Positions 35,095 to 45,643 of a stretch of DNA of 64,000 bases are shown one piece after another; positions within the stretch are counted from its first letter, which is position 1; the number at the start of each line of letters is the position of its first letter. Both the position numbers and the translations under genes were made by a program. Source of the stretch: Flaccisagitta enflata. Lineage: Eukaryota; Chaetognatha; Sagittoidea; Aphragmophora. The stretch is from contig OZ231126.1 in assembly GCA_965153355.1 (NCBI GenBank), positions 68,758,001-68,822,000 on the forward strand, read 5' to 3'. Below the pieces are notes generated by a model. It saw only the letters and a list, made by a program, of their open reading frames with translations, made no database searches and was not told where the DNA came from.

Positions 35095-35110
35095 TGGTAA
35101 CCTCCGACAA
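35095..35110 (+). promoter_or_regulatory. Putative primer-binding site
   Basis: TTGGTAACCTCCGACA begins 3 nt after the LTR end; its TGG could pair with a tRNA CCA end. The tRNA is not identified. Confidence 0.45.
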
Positions 35111-35872
35111 AGAACAATAAAAACTCCTCCAACCTTCTGAAATCTGTTAAACCCCCCCTGTGAGAAGCTCTATGTCCATAGAGGCACCGCGGGGGGCCCC
35201 CATTTTCAACAACCGAGTCAACAGCCCACGCCACCGAGTCAACATCAGAACAAGGGACCCGAGACTTGGCCTCAATTTCGAGGCTGTCAAGGGCTAACAT
35301 CGGTTCAGCCCAAGTCCTTGGAGATAGGCAAAAAGGGGGATCCGGTGCTGGCACGCAGCATCCACCTGTTGGGTGAGCCGGATACGAGTGTGTCTTAGTG
35401 TAAACAGACATATTCATGACCCTCGAACCGACCGACAGCAACAGACAGTCAGCCTTACTGTTGTTTTAATCCTCTTTTTCCCTATGTTCTTTCCACATGT
35501 TCCTCGGGACTTGACGACACTTGAATCGGCACCCACGAGCTCGAGAGGCCCAACGACCATCCAATCAACTCCCAACCACGTGGGGGGACGCAACCGAGCC
35601 ACTGCAGCAGCCCCAGCCTCGACCAATCTCGTCGTCAACAGCTTCCTGACTGCAGCTTCTTTTTACAACAACAACCTCCTCGGTCCCGTCATTCAACGAC
35701 CTCTCGAACGCGGAAGACTCAACACACGATCGTGAAACTTGGTATGGACGTCCACCAAGACTAGTTGCAGCAACAACAACCGTCACTGCATCGCCATCGA
35801 ACCTCCAACGCCTCGTGGAAGCAGAAACATTGGCGTCCTCGACGAGCACGAGCCGCCGGTATTTTCAATCGT

Positions 35873-36385
35873 CTCTCGAACGGCCAATTTTCATCCGATT
35901 CTTCTATAAATCACACACAACGTTCATCTAGTCCACCTCTACGAGTGTCTCATCCGGCATCGATCAACTCCACCGTCTTCACCCCCAATCGTTCGTCGAA
36001 AGTCGCGTGCACGACAACCGCCGGAGACGACGACTTCAAACCTCTCTCGAACGGCGAATTCGACTCCGATCGTCATCAAAATTTAACACAAGGTGCATCT
36101 GAACCTCCTCTACGAGTTTCCCGACCGGCATCGATCAACTCGACCAGGAACACCCCCAACCGATCGTCGAAAAGTTCGAGCACGACGACCGCCGGAAACG
36201 CCAACTTAAAACAACTCTCGAACGGCCATTTCAGCTCCGATCGTCCTCAAATTTATACACAACGTACATCAGGATCACCCCTACGAGTATCTCGAAGGGC
36301 ATCGATCAACTCGGCCGATAACGTCCTCAACCGATCGAACAAAGGTACGGGTTCGACGACCGCCGCCGCCGCTGACTTGAAACTT
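35873..36385 (+). repeat. Three 171-bp in-frame tandem repeats in the gag leader
   Basis: Units start with CTCTCGAACGG at 35873, 36044 and 36215, each spaced exactly 171 nt (57 codons). All three are open in one frame that continues from 35765 to TGA at 36677 (304 codons). Conserved peptide phrases include LSNG, PLRVS and ASIN, in a Ser/Thr/Arg-rich context. The frame has no ATG, so an ordinary start is lacking; expression would need splicing or a non-ATG start. It may equally be structured untranslated RNA. Confidence 0.7.
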
Positions 36386-36972
36386 CACTTACAGCCGCAG
36401 ATCTCACTCGACAGTCGTCCAACCGGGTACAAACACTCATCAGGACGTCAACTAACGTTATTTATCGTCACTCACTCGATTTCAGCCCGAGCAGCCGCGC
36501 CAACAGCCTCCAAATCGCACAGGAAGCAGTTCTTGAAGGTGCAACGTCCCGTCGCCAAACGGATCGACTTGACGGCGTCCAACGGCACTCAGAGACACCC
36601 CTACACCCACCCTACGATATACAACCGTCTCCACGGCTCCGACACTCCCCATTCGCGCCATAGCCGCCTCGGAAGTTGACGACAGGTTCCAATGCAGCCG
36701 CAAGAAAGTGGAATTTGAACTTCAAACAGCTGTAACTTCTAAACGGCTCATCCGACAGCAGAGAAATTTTGCAGGAAGCTTTGACTCAAGTGTCTCCTCA
36801 CCTCCACATCGCCATTCTATTCATTTTCAACTTTTTTCGCTCAGCTGCTCACTCAGCTCATTTCTACATATATGTATACAAAGAAAAATATGTAGCATCG
36901 TTTCTACTCCATGAAATCGTTATGTGCATCATCATACCTATCAATGAGTAGGTAATATCTATCTCTACGCCA

Positions 36973-38331
36973 ATGAGTGGGCAGGATCATCACCCACACA
37001 TCCTTCACGTCTCTTTCTCTCATCCTACTGTACAGCAAAGATCTGTAATTCAACCAAACGACATAGGGCCGATTCCTATCGATTTTGACGACGACCAAGA
37101 GCCTCAACCAGTCACCCTTCTCTCTCTGGATCAAGCCAGAGGCCTCAGACTCCCAACCATGTTCACAGACGATCCTAATCAAGCCGGAGCAGCGGCAGCA
37201 GCTGCACTATCGCCAGCAGAACAGATTGCAAGGCTGCAAGAAATAGCCTCAGCTCAACAGAAGCAGCTTCAAGCAGCAAATGAATATGCTAACAGACAGC
37301 AAGACTTCCTCACTCAGCAAGCTGAGCAGCTGCAAGAATCGAGACGACAGCTCCAAGCTTCTCAACAATCTGTCAACGAGCTCACTGAGGCTTTCAACAA
37401 CATGTCAACGACCATGGGACAGCAGCAACAGCAAAGACCAGGTTTCATTCCAAAAAAGAAACCAGACCTACCTCCCTTCGATAAAAACAACATCATCATC
37501 TGGCTAAAGAGGTTGAATGCAGCATATGACAGAGTTGGGGTGATTGAACCCAAAGACAAGTTTGCCTGGCTCGAGTCTATCTTTCAAGTTGGGATAGATC
37601 CAAAAATAGATCAATATCTCTATGGAACCAACACACTGCAAGAGTGGGAGGATTTTCAAGATTACTTGCTTGTGACATATGGACCAACTCGTCGCCAAAA
37701 GACCATCAAACTGATGGGTGATATTCCCAGGCAAGATTTGAAGCCAACTCAATACTTGGCAAAGATGAAGGCAGACACAGAAGATGTAACCATTGACGAC
37801 ATTCACAGAGAACATCTGTTGAGAACAATTCCGCCTAGAATCCGCGAAATCATGGGAAAGGCAGTGGAAAGCATGACTGCAGAAGAAGTGGCAGTTGCAG
37901 CAGACGATTACTTTGATCGCCAAGGCCGTCCTCTTGAGAAAAATGTCGCCCCAATCAACAACATCGACTCCTCCTCATCCTCTTCTGCAAACTACACTCA
38001 AGCCTTCAGTGATGACGAAACCGACGTCAATTATGTCAACAAAAGACAGCAGGGAAGCAACAGCCGTTTCCGCAGCAAAAGCAGACCAAGAGGAAGGAGT
38101 CAGTTCCGCGACAACAGCCGCAACAGCTCGACAAACGGCAACAACAGCAACAGCAGCTCTGCAAACAACAACAATAACAACAACAACGCCTCTGCCAAAC
38201 AACATCCCGATGGAACCTGCTATTTCCACAGGAAATTCGGAGACAAATCAACTTGTTGTGTTCCAAGCTGCCCTCGTTATTCTGCCTTCAAAAAACAACA
38301 GGGAAACGGCCAGGGGGGTCGCCGGATGTGA
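36973..38331 (+). CDS. gag: Gag polyprotein of Ty3/gypsy element
   Basis: 452 residues, ATG at 36973, TGA at 38329-38331. Gag forms the particle that packages the element RNA. Residues ~75-145 are Ala/Gln-rich and probably coiled-coil. Residues ~155-325 are a capsid-like segment (PPFDKNNIIIWLKRLNAAY and LQEWEDFQDYLLVTYGP are typical). After a Ser/Asn/Arg-rich stretch, residues ~414-431 form CYFHRKFGDKSTCCVPSC, the short Cys/His motif with FG that replaces the classical CCHC knuckle in many invertebrate Ty3/gypsy Gags. The last codons overlap pol by 79 nt. No premature stop; likely functional. Confidence 0.92.
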   Translation: MSGQDHHPHILHVSFSHPTVQQRSVIQPNDIGPIPIDFDDDQEPQPVTLLSLDQARGLRLPTMFTDDPNQAGAAAAAALSPAEQIARLQEIASAQQKQLQAANEYANRQQDFLTQQAEQLQESRRQLQASQQSVNELTEAFNNMSTTMGQQQQQRPGFIPKKKPDLPPFDKNNIIIWLKRLNAAYDRVGVIEPKDKFAWLESIFQVGIDPKIDQYLYGTNTLQEWEDFQDYLLVTYGPTRRQKTIKLMGDIPRQDLKPTQYLAKMKADTEDVTIDDIHREHLLRTIPPRIREIMGKAVESMTAEEVAVAADDYFDRQGRPLEKNVAPINNIDSSSSSSANYTQAFSDDETDVNYVNKRQQGSNSRFRSKSRPRGRSQFRDNSRNSSTNGNNSNSSSANNNNNNNNASAKQHPDGTCYFHRKFGDKSTCCVPSCPRYSAFKKQQGNGQGGRRM

Positions 38332-41300
38332 ACGCGGCGTTGCCCCCATCATCATCATCCAACAGGAGTGATTTATTATATGTTCACGACACTCAAACTC
38401 AACAGAAATGGCTCGTCGATGGAGGCGCCGTCCTCTCCATTATTCCTCCCACCCTCGCCCAAAGACTCAATGGCCCAAATGGCACTCAGCTCCAAGCAGC
38501 CAATGGCAGCAAAATCCCTTGCTATGGGGTAAGACGAATTCCTATTAATCTTGCAGACCGTAGAACTGTGTTCCCGGTTTCAATAGCAGATGTTAAGCAA
38601 GCAATATCAGGAGCTGATTTTTTGGCCCATGCATATCTGGCCCCCAACCACAGAGACGGCACTCTGATTGATTTGAGAGATTACTCTGTATTAAAAGCAA
38701 ACTTTGAAACCAAATCCGAGCCTATCCGTATCAATCATGTATCACAGGCAAACGACCCACTTTACCAAATGCTTGATCAAAAATACCCCAATCTATCAAA
38801 CCCTACTTTTCGAGTAAAAGAAGTAGATCATGGGGTACTCCATTATATACCCACTGAGGGCCCCCCAGTTCAGTCCAGGGCAAGGAAACTGGCCCCTGAA
38901 AAATTGGCTGTTGCAAAAGCAGAACTGGATAAACTTGTTGAACTCGGGGTCTGTGAAAGAGGAAAAAGTGATTGGTCATCACCATTGCTTGTTACAACAA
39001 AACCTTGTAACAGCCCGTGTACTTGTGATCAACAACAACCCTGTGGGGGTTGGCGTGTCTGTGGTGACTACAGACGACTTAACCACATGACAACAACAGA
39101 CAGATATCCTGTCAGAAGTCTCCAAGACTTTAATTCCGAGTTAAGAGGCAAGAAAATTTTCTCTAAAGTGGATCTGTTGAAAGGATATCATCAGATTCCA
39201 GTGAATCCTGATGATATCAAGAAAACTGCAGTCATAACACCATTCGGCTTATTCCTGTTCCCACGATGTCCTTTCGGTTTAAAAAATGCTGGACAGGATT
39301 TTCAGCGACTTATGGATAAAATCCTAGGGGATGTTCCACATACTTATGTCTATCTCGACGACATCCTGATAGCGTCTGAGACAATGGAAGAACACATGGA
39401 AGACCTCAAACGAGTGTTTGACATCCTCGAGGCCAATGGGCTAGTTGTAAACAGGAAAAAATGTATCCTGGGAAAGCCATCCATCGAGTTCTTGGGCCAT
39501 CTCGTAGACGCCAACAGAATCAGGCCACTGCCAGAAAAGGTGGAAGCCATCAGGCACGTGAAGGCACCCACAACTGTCAAAGAACTGCAAAGGTTCTTGG
39601 GGATGGTCAACTATTACAGGAGATTCATCCCCAAAGCCGCCCACCACCTCTTCTTTCTCTTTGAGGCATTGGGTGATAAACCAAAACGACTGCAGTGGGA
39701 CAAAAACATGCAAGAGTCTTTTGATGCCATCAAGAATGCTCTGGCAAATGCCACCATGTTGCATCACCCAGATTCCTCCCTCCCACTCGCTATCACTTCG
39801 GACGCTTCCAATGTTGCAATTGGCGCTGTCATCGAGCAACGTGGCCCCAAAGGATGGGAGCCACTTGCATTTTTTTCCAAGAAACTCTCGGATTCGCAGC
39901 AGAAGTGGTCGCCATACGACCGAGAACTGCATGCCGCCCATAAGTCAGTAAGGCATTTCAAGCATATGGTCGAAGGAAGAAGCTTCACGCTTTATACTGA
40001 CCACCAAAGCCTTATTCCATCCATGGCAAAGAAAACTGAAGCCCAGACGGCAAGGCAGGCTAATCAGCTATCCGAAATTTCGGAATATACAACCGACATC
40101 CGTTACTTGGAAGGAAAGAGTAACGTCGTAGCTGACGCGCTCTCGAGACCCAATGGAGAAAGTTCCAGTCTGGAAGCAGTGAACTCATCAATCTCCAACG
40201 TCAACAGAATCAACAGTGTCAACAAAACACTTCAAATTCATCCTTTTCGCTGGTCTATGGCCAATATCAGCCGAGGCGAAGCTTTGCCTTCGGATGAAGC
40301 AATCTGCAACCACATCAACTCTTTCGTCAAAGCCATCAACGCAGTCACGCCAATTCCATCCGTCAACAGCATCAGCAAAAACTTTGCAGCCGAGCAAAAA
40401 GATGATGAAAACATATTTGAAGAGATGGAAGACAGATATGAGAAGCTGAGAAGCAAAACCTCCAGCAGCTCGTCGACAGCAGCAGCAGCTCGTCCACAAC
40501 AAGCAGCAGCTCGTCCACAACAAACAACAGCAGTCAAAAATGTCTCTTTCGCATCGCCAATAAGCTCATCAAATGCACAACGCGGTCCTTGCAGTGATTC
40601 CTCCAGTAACTTCACCAAGTGCTTCTCCAACACCTCGTCGACCAACCAACGCGACCAGAGTCTTGAGGATGCGTTTCCCGTCGCCTCTACCACTCCCACA
40701 AACGATGGTGCAAAGATTTCCAGAAAAAAATCCCATCTAGTCGACTCGAGGGGCATTCATGCAAACAGCAAAAATGCAGAAGCTAAAATTTCGCCACTTG
40801 ACGACACACTGCAGCCTAACGGAGCTGAGTTGGAAGCTGAAACGAGTACAGCATGTACATCTGACTTGACCCAATCACATCCAAAAAACAGATCTCAAAA
40901 AACTTCAACCGTTTACCCTCCAGAGCCGTTTTTGTCAACAAAAACAAAAATTGCAGTTGACAGGGGTCCAAATTCTGCAGCAGGATGCTACAAACAGCCA
41001 TATCTCTCAAACGAGCAGCAGCAGAACAGCCAAAATTTGCACAAAGCACCCCAGTCACACAAGGAACATTCTCCAATCATCAATGAAAATTTTCATAATG
41101 ATACTGACAATCAGCAGCAATATTCAAATGAGATCAGGGGTCAAGATTGCGAAAAAGAGGTCAATTCTGTAGCAACGGATAAAATACAGGATTTGCAGCT
41201 TGTTGTAAACGCAATTGACCATTTCAACATCGACCTTGAAGATTTGGCCCGCCAACAGGCCCTTGACCCAGACTTTAGAAACATGTCAAGAGAGGCCAGA

Positions 41301-43007
41301 ACAGGATTAAACTTTCGAAAAATTCCACTGGGTGACAATTACATCTTCGTAGACGTTTCCAATGGTCCCGCGAGGCCTTTCGTGCCACTCTCATACAGGC
41401 GCCGAATTTTTGACATGATTCATGGCTTAGGCCACCCGGGCGTGGAACGTACACGCCAATCAGTCTCCGCAAAATTCGTTTGGCCTGGAATGCGCCAAGA
41501 TGTGAGTCGATGGGCCAGAGAGTGTGTGCCGTGCCAACAAGCGAAAATACACAAGCACACAGTGCCCCCCATTCAGGATTTCGCGGTGCCAGCCAAAAGA
41601 TTTCAACATATACACGTCGATATTGTTTCGATGCCTCCTTCCAATGGTTTTAGTCACCTATTGACAATCGTCGATCGCTTTTCGAGATGGCCGGTGGCCA
41701 TCCCCATCACAGACATGAACGCTGAAACTGTGATAGACGCTCTCACCCATAGCTGGATTGCCACCTTTGGCGTTCCGGAAGTTGTCACAACAGATAGAGG
41801 GAGTCAATTTACTTCCCAGTTGTGGACGCAATTACTTCGAAACTGGGGCGTTAAACACGTAACTACGACAGCATACCATCCCGAATCCAACGGTATGGTC
41901 GAAAGATTACACCGACGCCTTAAGGAGAGCATTATCGCACTAAGCCGTGGTGAACGTCATAACTGGTTTTGGAAACTGCCGATGACGTTGTTGGCTTTAC
42001 GCACCACCATCAAACCAGACATTGGTGCTTCCCCATCAGAATTGGTTTTCGGAGAAGGGGTCGCTGTTCCTGGCCAATTGATTGGCCCGCCCGTCCTTTC
42101 GGACGAAGAACTTCTACGACAACAGCGCTCGACTCTCAGCGAACTTCGGATGGAAGTTGAACGCTTGCAGCCCGTTGCAACTTCAGCTCATCGACACCCT
42201 CAAACTCATATCCCGGACGGGTTGGCAACGGCCACTCACGTGCTAATCCGCAAAGGAGTTCAACCATCGTTAACGGCCCCGTACGAGGGACCCTTTAAAG
42301 TCTTACAGCGTCACGAGACCGGATTCAGGATACGTTTTCCCGGCCGCAACTCCGACATCATCGCGTTATCGAGACTCAAACCAGTAATCGTAGCCGCAGA
42401 CGATCCAAACGACGACAATCAAGATGAGGATCGTGATGACATCGATCCACCTTCTCCTCCTCCTCCTGGACAACGCCCAGGTCTTAGGACCAGAATCCCA
42501 GAGCCGTCTACGCGAGTGACCCGCAGTGCAGCGCGACAAGCGGATACTCCTAGCACATCTGCAAGTCACAATGAGCCCTTCCGCTCGGATCCTCCGAGAA
42601 ACAATTGCTCGACTTCCCGTCCAGCAGCTCGTCAGCAACCGACCCGAGACGCTGATTCCTTTGAGACTATCGATCCGACGGGCCGTGTAGAAATTCCCGA
42701 CGACAACAATTTACCCGTGGGTCCTTCGATCGTTCAAGAGGCCATCCTAAGAGACGCCTTCCCACATCTGCCGGACCCAATTTGCCGTGACCCCAACGAT
42801 GTGGGTCAGCCTCTGGTTCCAGATAACCCGGGTCCATCGACAAGTGCCTCTGCTCAAGGGGGCGCAACGAGTGCCTCTAATCAAGGGGGCGCCAATCGTC
42901 GTCGTGTCCTTTCTTTTTCAAATCCAAAAAAGGGCAATTTTTCATTTCGTCGACGCAGACCAGATGTCTCTGCGTTAAAAGTCATTCTTAATGACTTACA
43001 TAAGTGA
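38253..43007 (+). CDS. pol: Pol polyprotein (protease, RT, RNase H, integrase)
   Basis: An intact frame of 1584 codons in the -1 frame relative to gag; translation probably enters near 38307. Protease: LVDGGAVLSIIP at ~54-65, with DGG where D-S/T-G is expected. RT: FSKVDLLKGYHQ (D307) and YLDD (D369/D370). RNase H: D517, E558, D583 and VADALSR (D628). Residues ~635-980 are a Ser/Asn/Gln-rich insert, unusually long here. Integrase: HHCC zinc site (H1057, H1061, C1091, C1094) and D1123-D1181-E1217 with spacings of 57 and 35 residues, the DD35E pattern. A GPY/F-type motif (APYEGPF) is near 1343. The ~210-residue tail is Pro/Ser/Asn-rich with no chromodomain seen. Confidence 0.94.
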   Translation: MLCSKLPSLFCLQKTTGKRPGGSPDVNAALPPSSSSNRSDLLYVHDTQTQQKWLVDGGAVLSIIPPTLAQRLNGPNGTQLQAANGSKIPCYGVRRIPINLADRRTVFPVSIADVKQAISGADFLAHAYLAPNHRDGTLIDLRDYSVLKANFETKSEPIRINHVSQANDPLYQMLDQKYPNLSNPTFRVKEVDHGVLHYIPTEGPPVQSRARKLAPEKLAVAKAELDKLVELGVCERGKSDWSSPLLVTTKPCNSPCTCDQQQPCGGWRVCGDYRRLNHMTTTDRYPVRSLQDFNSELRGKKIFSKVDLLKGYHQIPVNPDDIKKTAVITPFGLFLFPRCPFGLKNAGQDFQRLMDKILGDVPHTYVYLDDILIASETMEEHMEDLKRVFDILEANGLVVNRKKCILGKPSIEFLGHLVDANRIRPLPEKVEAIRHVKAPTTVKELQRFLGMVNYYRRFIPKAAHHLFFLFEALGDKPKRLQWDKNMQESFDAIKNALANATMLHHPDSSLPLAITSDASNVAIGAVIEQRGPKGWEPLAFFSKKLSDSQQKWSPYDRELHAAHKSVRHFKHMVEGRSFTLYTDHQSLIPSMAKKTEAQTARQANQLSEISEYTTDIRYLEGKSNVVADALSRPNGESSSLEAVNSSISNVNRINSVNKTLQIHPFRWSMANISRGEALPSDEAICNHINSFVKAINAVTPIPSVNSISKNFAAEQKDDENIFEEMEDRYEKLRSKTSSSSSTAAAARPQQAAARPQQTTAVKNVSFASPISSSNAQRGPCSDSSSNFTKCFSNTSSTNQRDQSLEDAFPVASTTPTNDGAKISRKKSHLVDSRGIHANSKNAEAKISPLDDTLQPNGAELEAETSTACTSDLTQSHPKNRSQKTSTVYPPEPFLSTKTKIAVDRGPNSAAGCYKQPYLSNEQQQNSQNLHKAPQSHKEHSPIINENFHNDTDNQQQYSNEIRGQDCEKEVNSVATDKIQDLQLVVNAIDHFNIDLEDLARQQALDPDFRNMSREARTGLNFRKIPLGDNYIFVDVSNGPARPFVPLSYRRRIFDMIHGLGHPGVERTRQSVSAKFVWPGMRQDVSRWARECVPCQQAKIHKHTVPPIQDFAVPAKRFQHIHVDIVSMPPSNGFSHLLTIVDRFSRWPVAIPITDMNAETVIDALTHSWIATFGVPEVVTTDRGSQFTSQLWTQLLRNWGVKHVTTTAYHPESNGMVERLHRRLKESIIALSRGERHNWFWKLPMTLLALRTTIKPDIGASPSELVFGEGVAVPGQLIGPPVLSDEELLRQQRSTLSELRMEVERLQPVATSAHRHPQTHIPDGLATATHVLIRKGVQPSLTAPYEGPFKVLQRHETGFRIRFPGRNSDIIALSRLKPVIVAADDPNDDNQDEDRDDIDPPSPPPPGQRPGLRTRIPEPSTRVTRSAARQADTPSTSASHNEPFRSDPPRNNCSTSRPAARQQPTRDADSFETIDPTGRVEIPDDNNLPVGPSIVQEAILRDAFPHLPDPICRDPNDVGQPLVPDNPGPSTSASAQGGATSASNQGGANRRRVLSFSNPKKGNFSFRRRRPDVSALKVILNDLHK
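38301..38307 (+). promoter_or_regulatory. Putative -1 frameshift slippery site
   Basis: G-GGA-AAC in the gag reading frame (codons GGA 38302-38304, AAC 38305-38307) fits the X-XXY-YYZ rule. A -1 slip moves the ribosome from gag into the pol frame 22 nt before the gag stop. The A-run at 38290-38295 just upstream is out of phase for the same rule. GC-rich sequence follows, but I could not establish a pseudoknot. Confidence 0.6.
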
Positions 43008-43267
43008 CTTTAGTGTTAAGTGGTGTAGTTCTTATGCTACGTATTGGCATATCATTGTTTCCGAATTCTTTATCGTATCCTTACCGTTACTGCTACCGTT
43101 ACTTTAACTTCCGCTGAGTGGATCCGCCACTATAAAAGGTAATTTTTATTTCACTTTTTATCGTCGAGTGGACCGCCACTATAAAAGGCCGTTTTACTTT
43201 TATTTCCGTCATCATTAACTTTTTGAGACTGCTTTACAGTTTCACACCGTACGCAGCCTAGGGGGCG
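43008..43267 (+). other. 3' untranslated region and weak polypurine tract
   Basis: GGA(T)CCGCCACTATAAAAGG occurs twice, about 43120-43140 and 43169-43189. AGGGGGCG directly precedes the 3' LTR and may serve as polypurine tract, although a C interrupts it. Confidence 0.5.
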
Positions 43268-44010
43268 TGTGGCTCCAACTAGGGTTTTCTTATGCTTTAA
43301 CATTTTCACTCTGAAAATGCTTAAGTGTTGGGTTATATATAGTAGCCGATCTTATATGATGGATTCAGTCCGTCAGACTTGTACCATGATGTAGAGCGCG
43401 CTTTCCCGTTTCCGAATCCGTATCGATCTTACTTGGATTCTCAACCGTCGCGGAGATATTAACGTTTTTGTATTGGGAGCTCATTAGCATATTGTTGCCC
43501 TGTGGTTTCTGCATTAATTCGCTCCTCCTCTACCCCCTTAGTGTGACCCCTCTATCGATGTCTCATGCAAAGCTTAGCCAAAGGCGAGTCCATTTCCGGT
43601 GTCTATTTTTGTCTATCTTCAGCCGTTTGGGAGATAGACAATTGTCTGTCCCGGCCTTGGGGATTTGCCTCCTGGCCTCCCTCCTAGAAGCCCCAAGCCG
43701 TTGCTCTTATGTCAGAAGCCCACTCTGGGAGCTTCCACCAGCCTCTTGCCGCCAAGCTTTAGCTTCCCCTTAGTTGCCTAGCAACAGGATGATTCTCCCT
43801 CTTTCTTCCCTTCTGTTCTCGGCGGTTCTGTTTGAATAGAATCATCCTCTCTGATTGGCTGGCAGAGTTAACCTTAGACTTTGACTCCCTTCAGGCTGGT
43901 TCTTTGATTTTAAGTAGAGTTAGGGTGAACACCTAACTTATGTCTCTCTTACTTTAATATGCAAATGAGCTGAGGCCAAAGAGCCCTGGACTTAATCGTT
44001 TTTATCTAAG
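43268..44010 (+). repeat. 3' LTR, first part
   Basis: 743 bp aligning with 34241-34987 with about 17 substitutions and a few small indels. It ends ATCTAAG, where the nested insertion begins. Confidence 0.92.
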
Positions 44011-44879
44011 TAGGGTTATAAAATGCATTCGTCGAATTTGGTCAAAAAGTCCTTTACTTGTCAGAAACTAACTCCAGAGACATGTTGAGTACAATATCTG
44101 GCAAGAATAACACTTTTTGGCCCATTTTGAACTCATTTGACCGGCCTCAAACATTGAAAAACGTCAAGATCTCTTTGTTCATTTTTCTAAAGGGACTCTT
44201 TTTCAAGAAAAAATTTTAAAAAATAGTAAACATTTTAGAAAAATTGAACCAAATAGGTAAATCGATGCAAAATTGCCTGAGGAATCGATTAAAATTGGTT
44301 TCGAGTTGATATATCCAACCGTTTTTGAGCTATGGCGCTTTAGGTGGCGAGTCAAAAAAATCCGCCCATTTTCTCAAATCGTTTCATGCATTTACCCCCC
44401 TTAACCTTATCCGATTTTGATAAAATTTTTACTGTAGCTTCTTTACATCGTGTACTTCCACCATCTAGAATTTCATGACAATTGGCCAACATGATCATGC
44501 CTAAATTAGACTCTAAAGTCGAAAATTGACAAGTCAAATTTTTGAAAAGTCAATTTCTATGAGGGGACAATGCCAAATTATGTTGGGGGATGTCAACCAA
44601 GACACACAAGTTTTTGTTAGGGTCGTTGATGATCTGTAAAAAAAATTTCAGCCCTAATTTAGCATTTTTTGCCTGCTAAAAAAAAATAAAGAAAGATCGC
44701 TTTCATGTGTAAACTGTCAAAAAATCGTAATTTTGGGCTTCTGGAAGGTAAAACCCTGCTTTTGATACCTGAAAACCACCTGTGCTTCAGAGGTCACATG
44801 TTTCTTTGATCATCAATCATATTTGGTCCAGTGTAACTAGTAAAATATCAGTTCAAAGGCCCAAAAGGCCTGAAAATAA
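44011..44879. other. Left unique part of the insertion
   Basis: AT-rich, without coding frames or recognised motifs. It probably belongs to the insertion's own body. Confidence 0.45.
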
Positions 44880-45100
44880 TTATTTCGGGGTTTCCAAACG
44901 CTATTAAACAATCATTTAACCCCCTAAAACTGGTTTAAATAGTGTTAAATTGTGTTTTACTAATTGGGTGTTATGATTTAGTACTGTCAAAAGTTATATT
45001 TTCCCCATATTTCCTTTTTTTCTCTTTTTTCCCCCTTTGATTTCCTTCCCCATCTCCAGAGCCTTTGACTTAAAACTCAATAATATACAGGCCTGTCCAG
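44880..45100 (-). repeat. Dispersed repeat, inverse of 33785-33990
   Basis: GGTTTAAATAGTGTTAAATTG, AAAGTTATATTTTCCCC and GATTTCCTTCCCCATCTCC match the reverse complement of the 33.8-kb copy. Confidence 0.75.
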
Positions 45101-45118
45101 AAATCTTTTAACAAGTGA

Positions 45119-45310
45119 CATGTGGTCACAATATCGTTACGGACAGGTGGGCAGGGGCATTAAAACCCAGGTCCACACCCCAGTCCCACCCCACACAAAC
45201 ATGCACAACTAGTCATTCAAGGATCGCACATGGTCAGCGGTACCCGATGCTCTGCAGGGAGTGATCCAGTGAAGAAGTGAGTGAGAGCAGGGCAGCGGCA
45301 CCAAAGTTTT
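45119..45310 (+). repeat. Family A 5' half with fold-back lead-in
   Basis: GGTCACAATATCGTTACGGAC, AGGTGGGCAGGGGC, then ATGGTCAGCGGTACCCGATG and GCAGGGCAGCGGC; truncated after that. Confidence 0.65.
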
Positions 45311-45643
45311 GCAGGAGGGCAGGGGCAGTTATATGAGTAAATGAGGGCTGTAATGAGGTTAAGCAAGGCGGTAATTCTCATGCGTGCATTAACAGGCTTG
45401 TTCTTGCATGCATTTGCATGTTTGCTTGTATGTGCATTTGCATGCTCGCTCTCATGTGTATTTGCACATTTGCTTGTATGTGCATTTGTAAACTCGCTGA
45501 CTTTTGCATTTGCAGACTCGCTAATTAGTTTAACATTTAATCGCTTTCTCATGTCCTCATTTGCACTTCTCTCGTGCAAGCTATAACACGCATAAAACCT
45601 CTTCTCGTTTCAGTTTCTTTAGCTTAGGAAAAACAAGGCCAAC

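Larger units (their letters stand above)
35092..36972 (+). other. Long gag leader of the retrotransposon
   Basis: About 1.88 kb between LTR and gag ATG. It contains AATAAA at about 35115, then CGA/ACG-rich sequence with open but ATG-less frames, and the tandem repeats at 35873-36385. Confidence 0.6.

Noticed and set aside
35037-35849. Antisense frames of 74-134 codons in the gag leader
   Set aside because: They lie opposite the retrotransposon transcript, overlap one another, and show no motif.
38290-38296. A-AAA-AAC as the frameshift heptamer
   Set aside because: The gag phase reads AAA-AAA-CAA, so the heptamer is out of phase; G-GGA-AAC 11 nt downstream is in phase.
43008-43267. Envelope gene after pol
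   Set aside because: Only 260 bp remain before the 3' LTR and no long frame is present.
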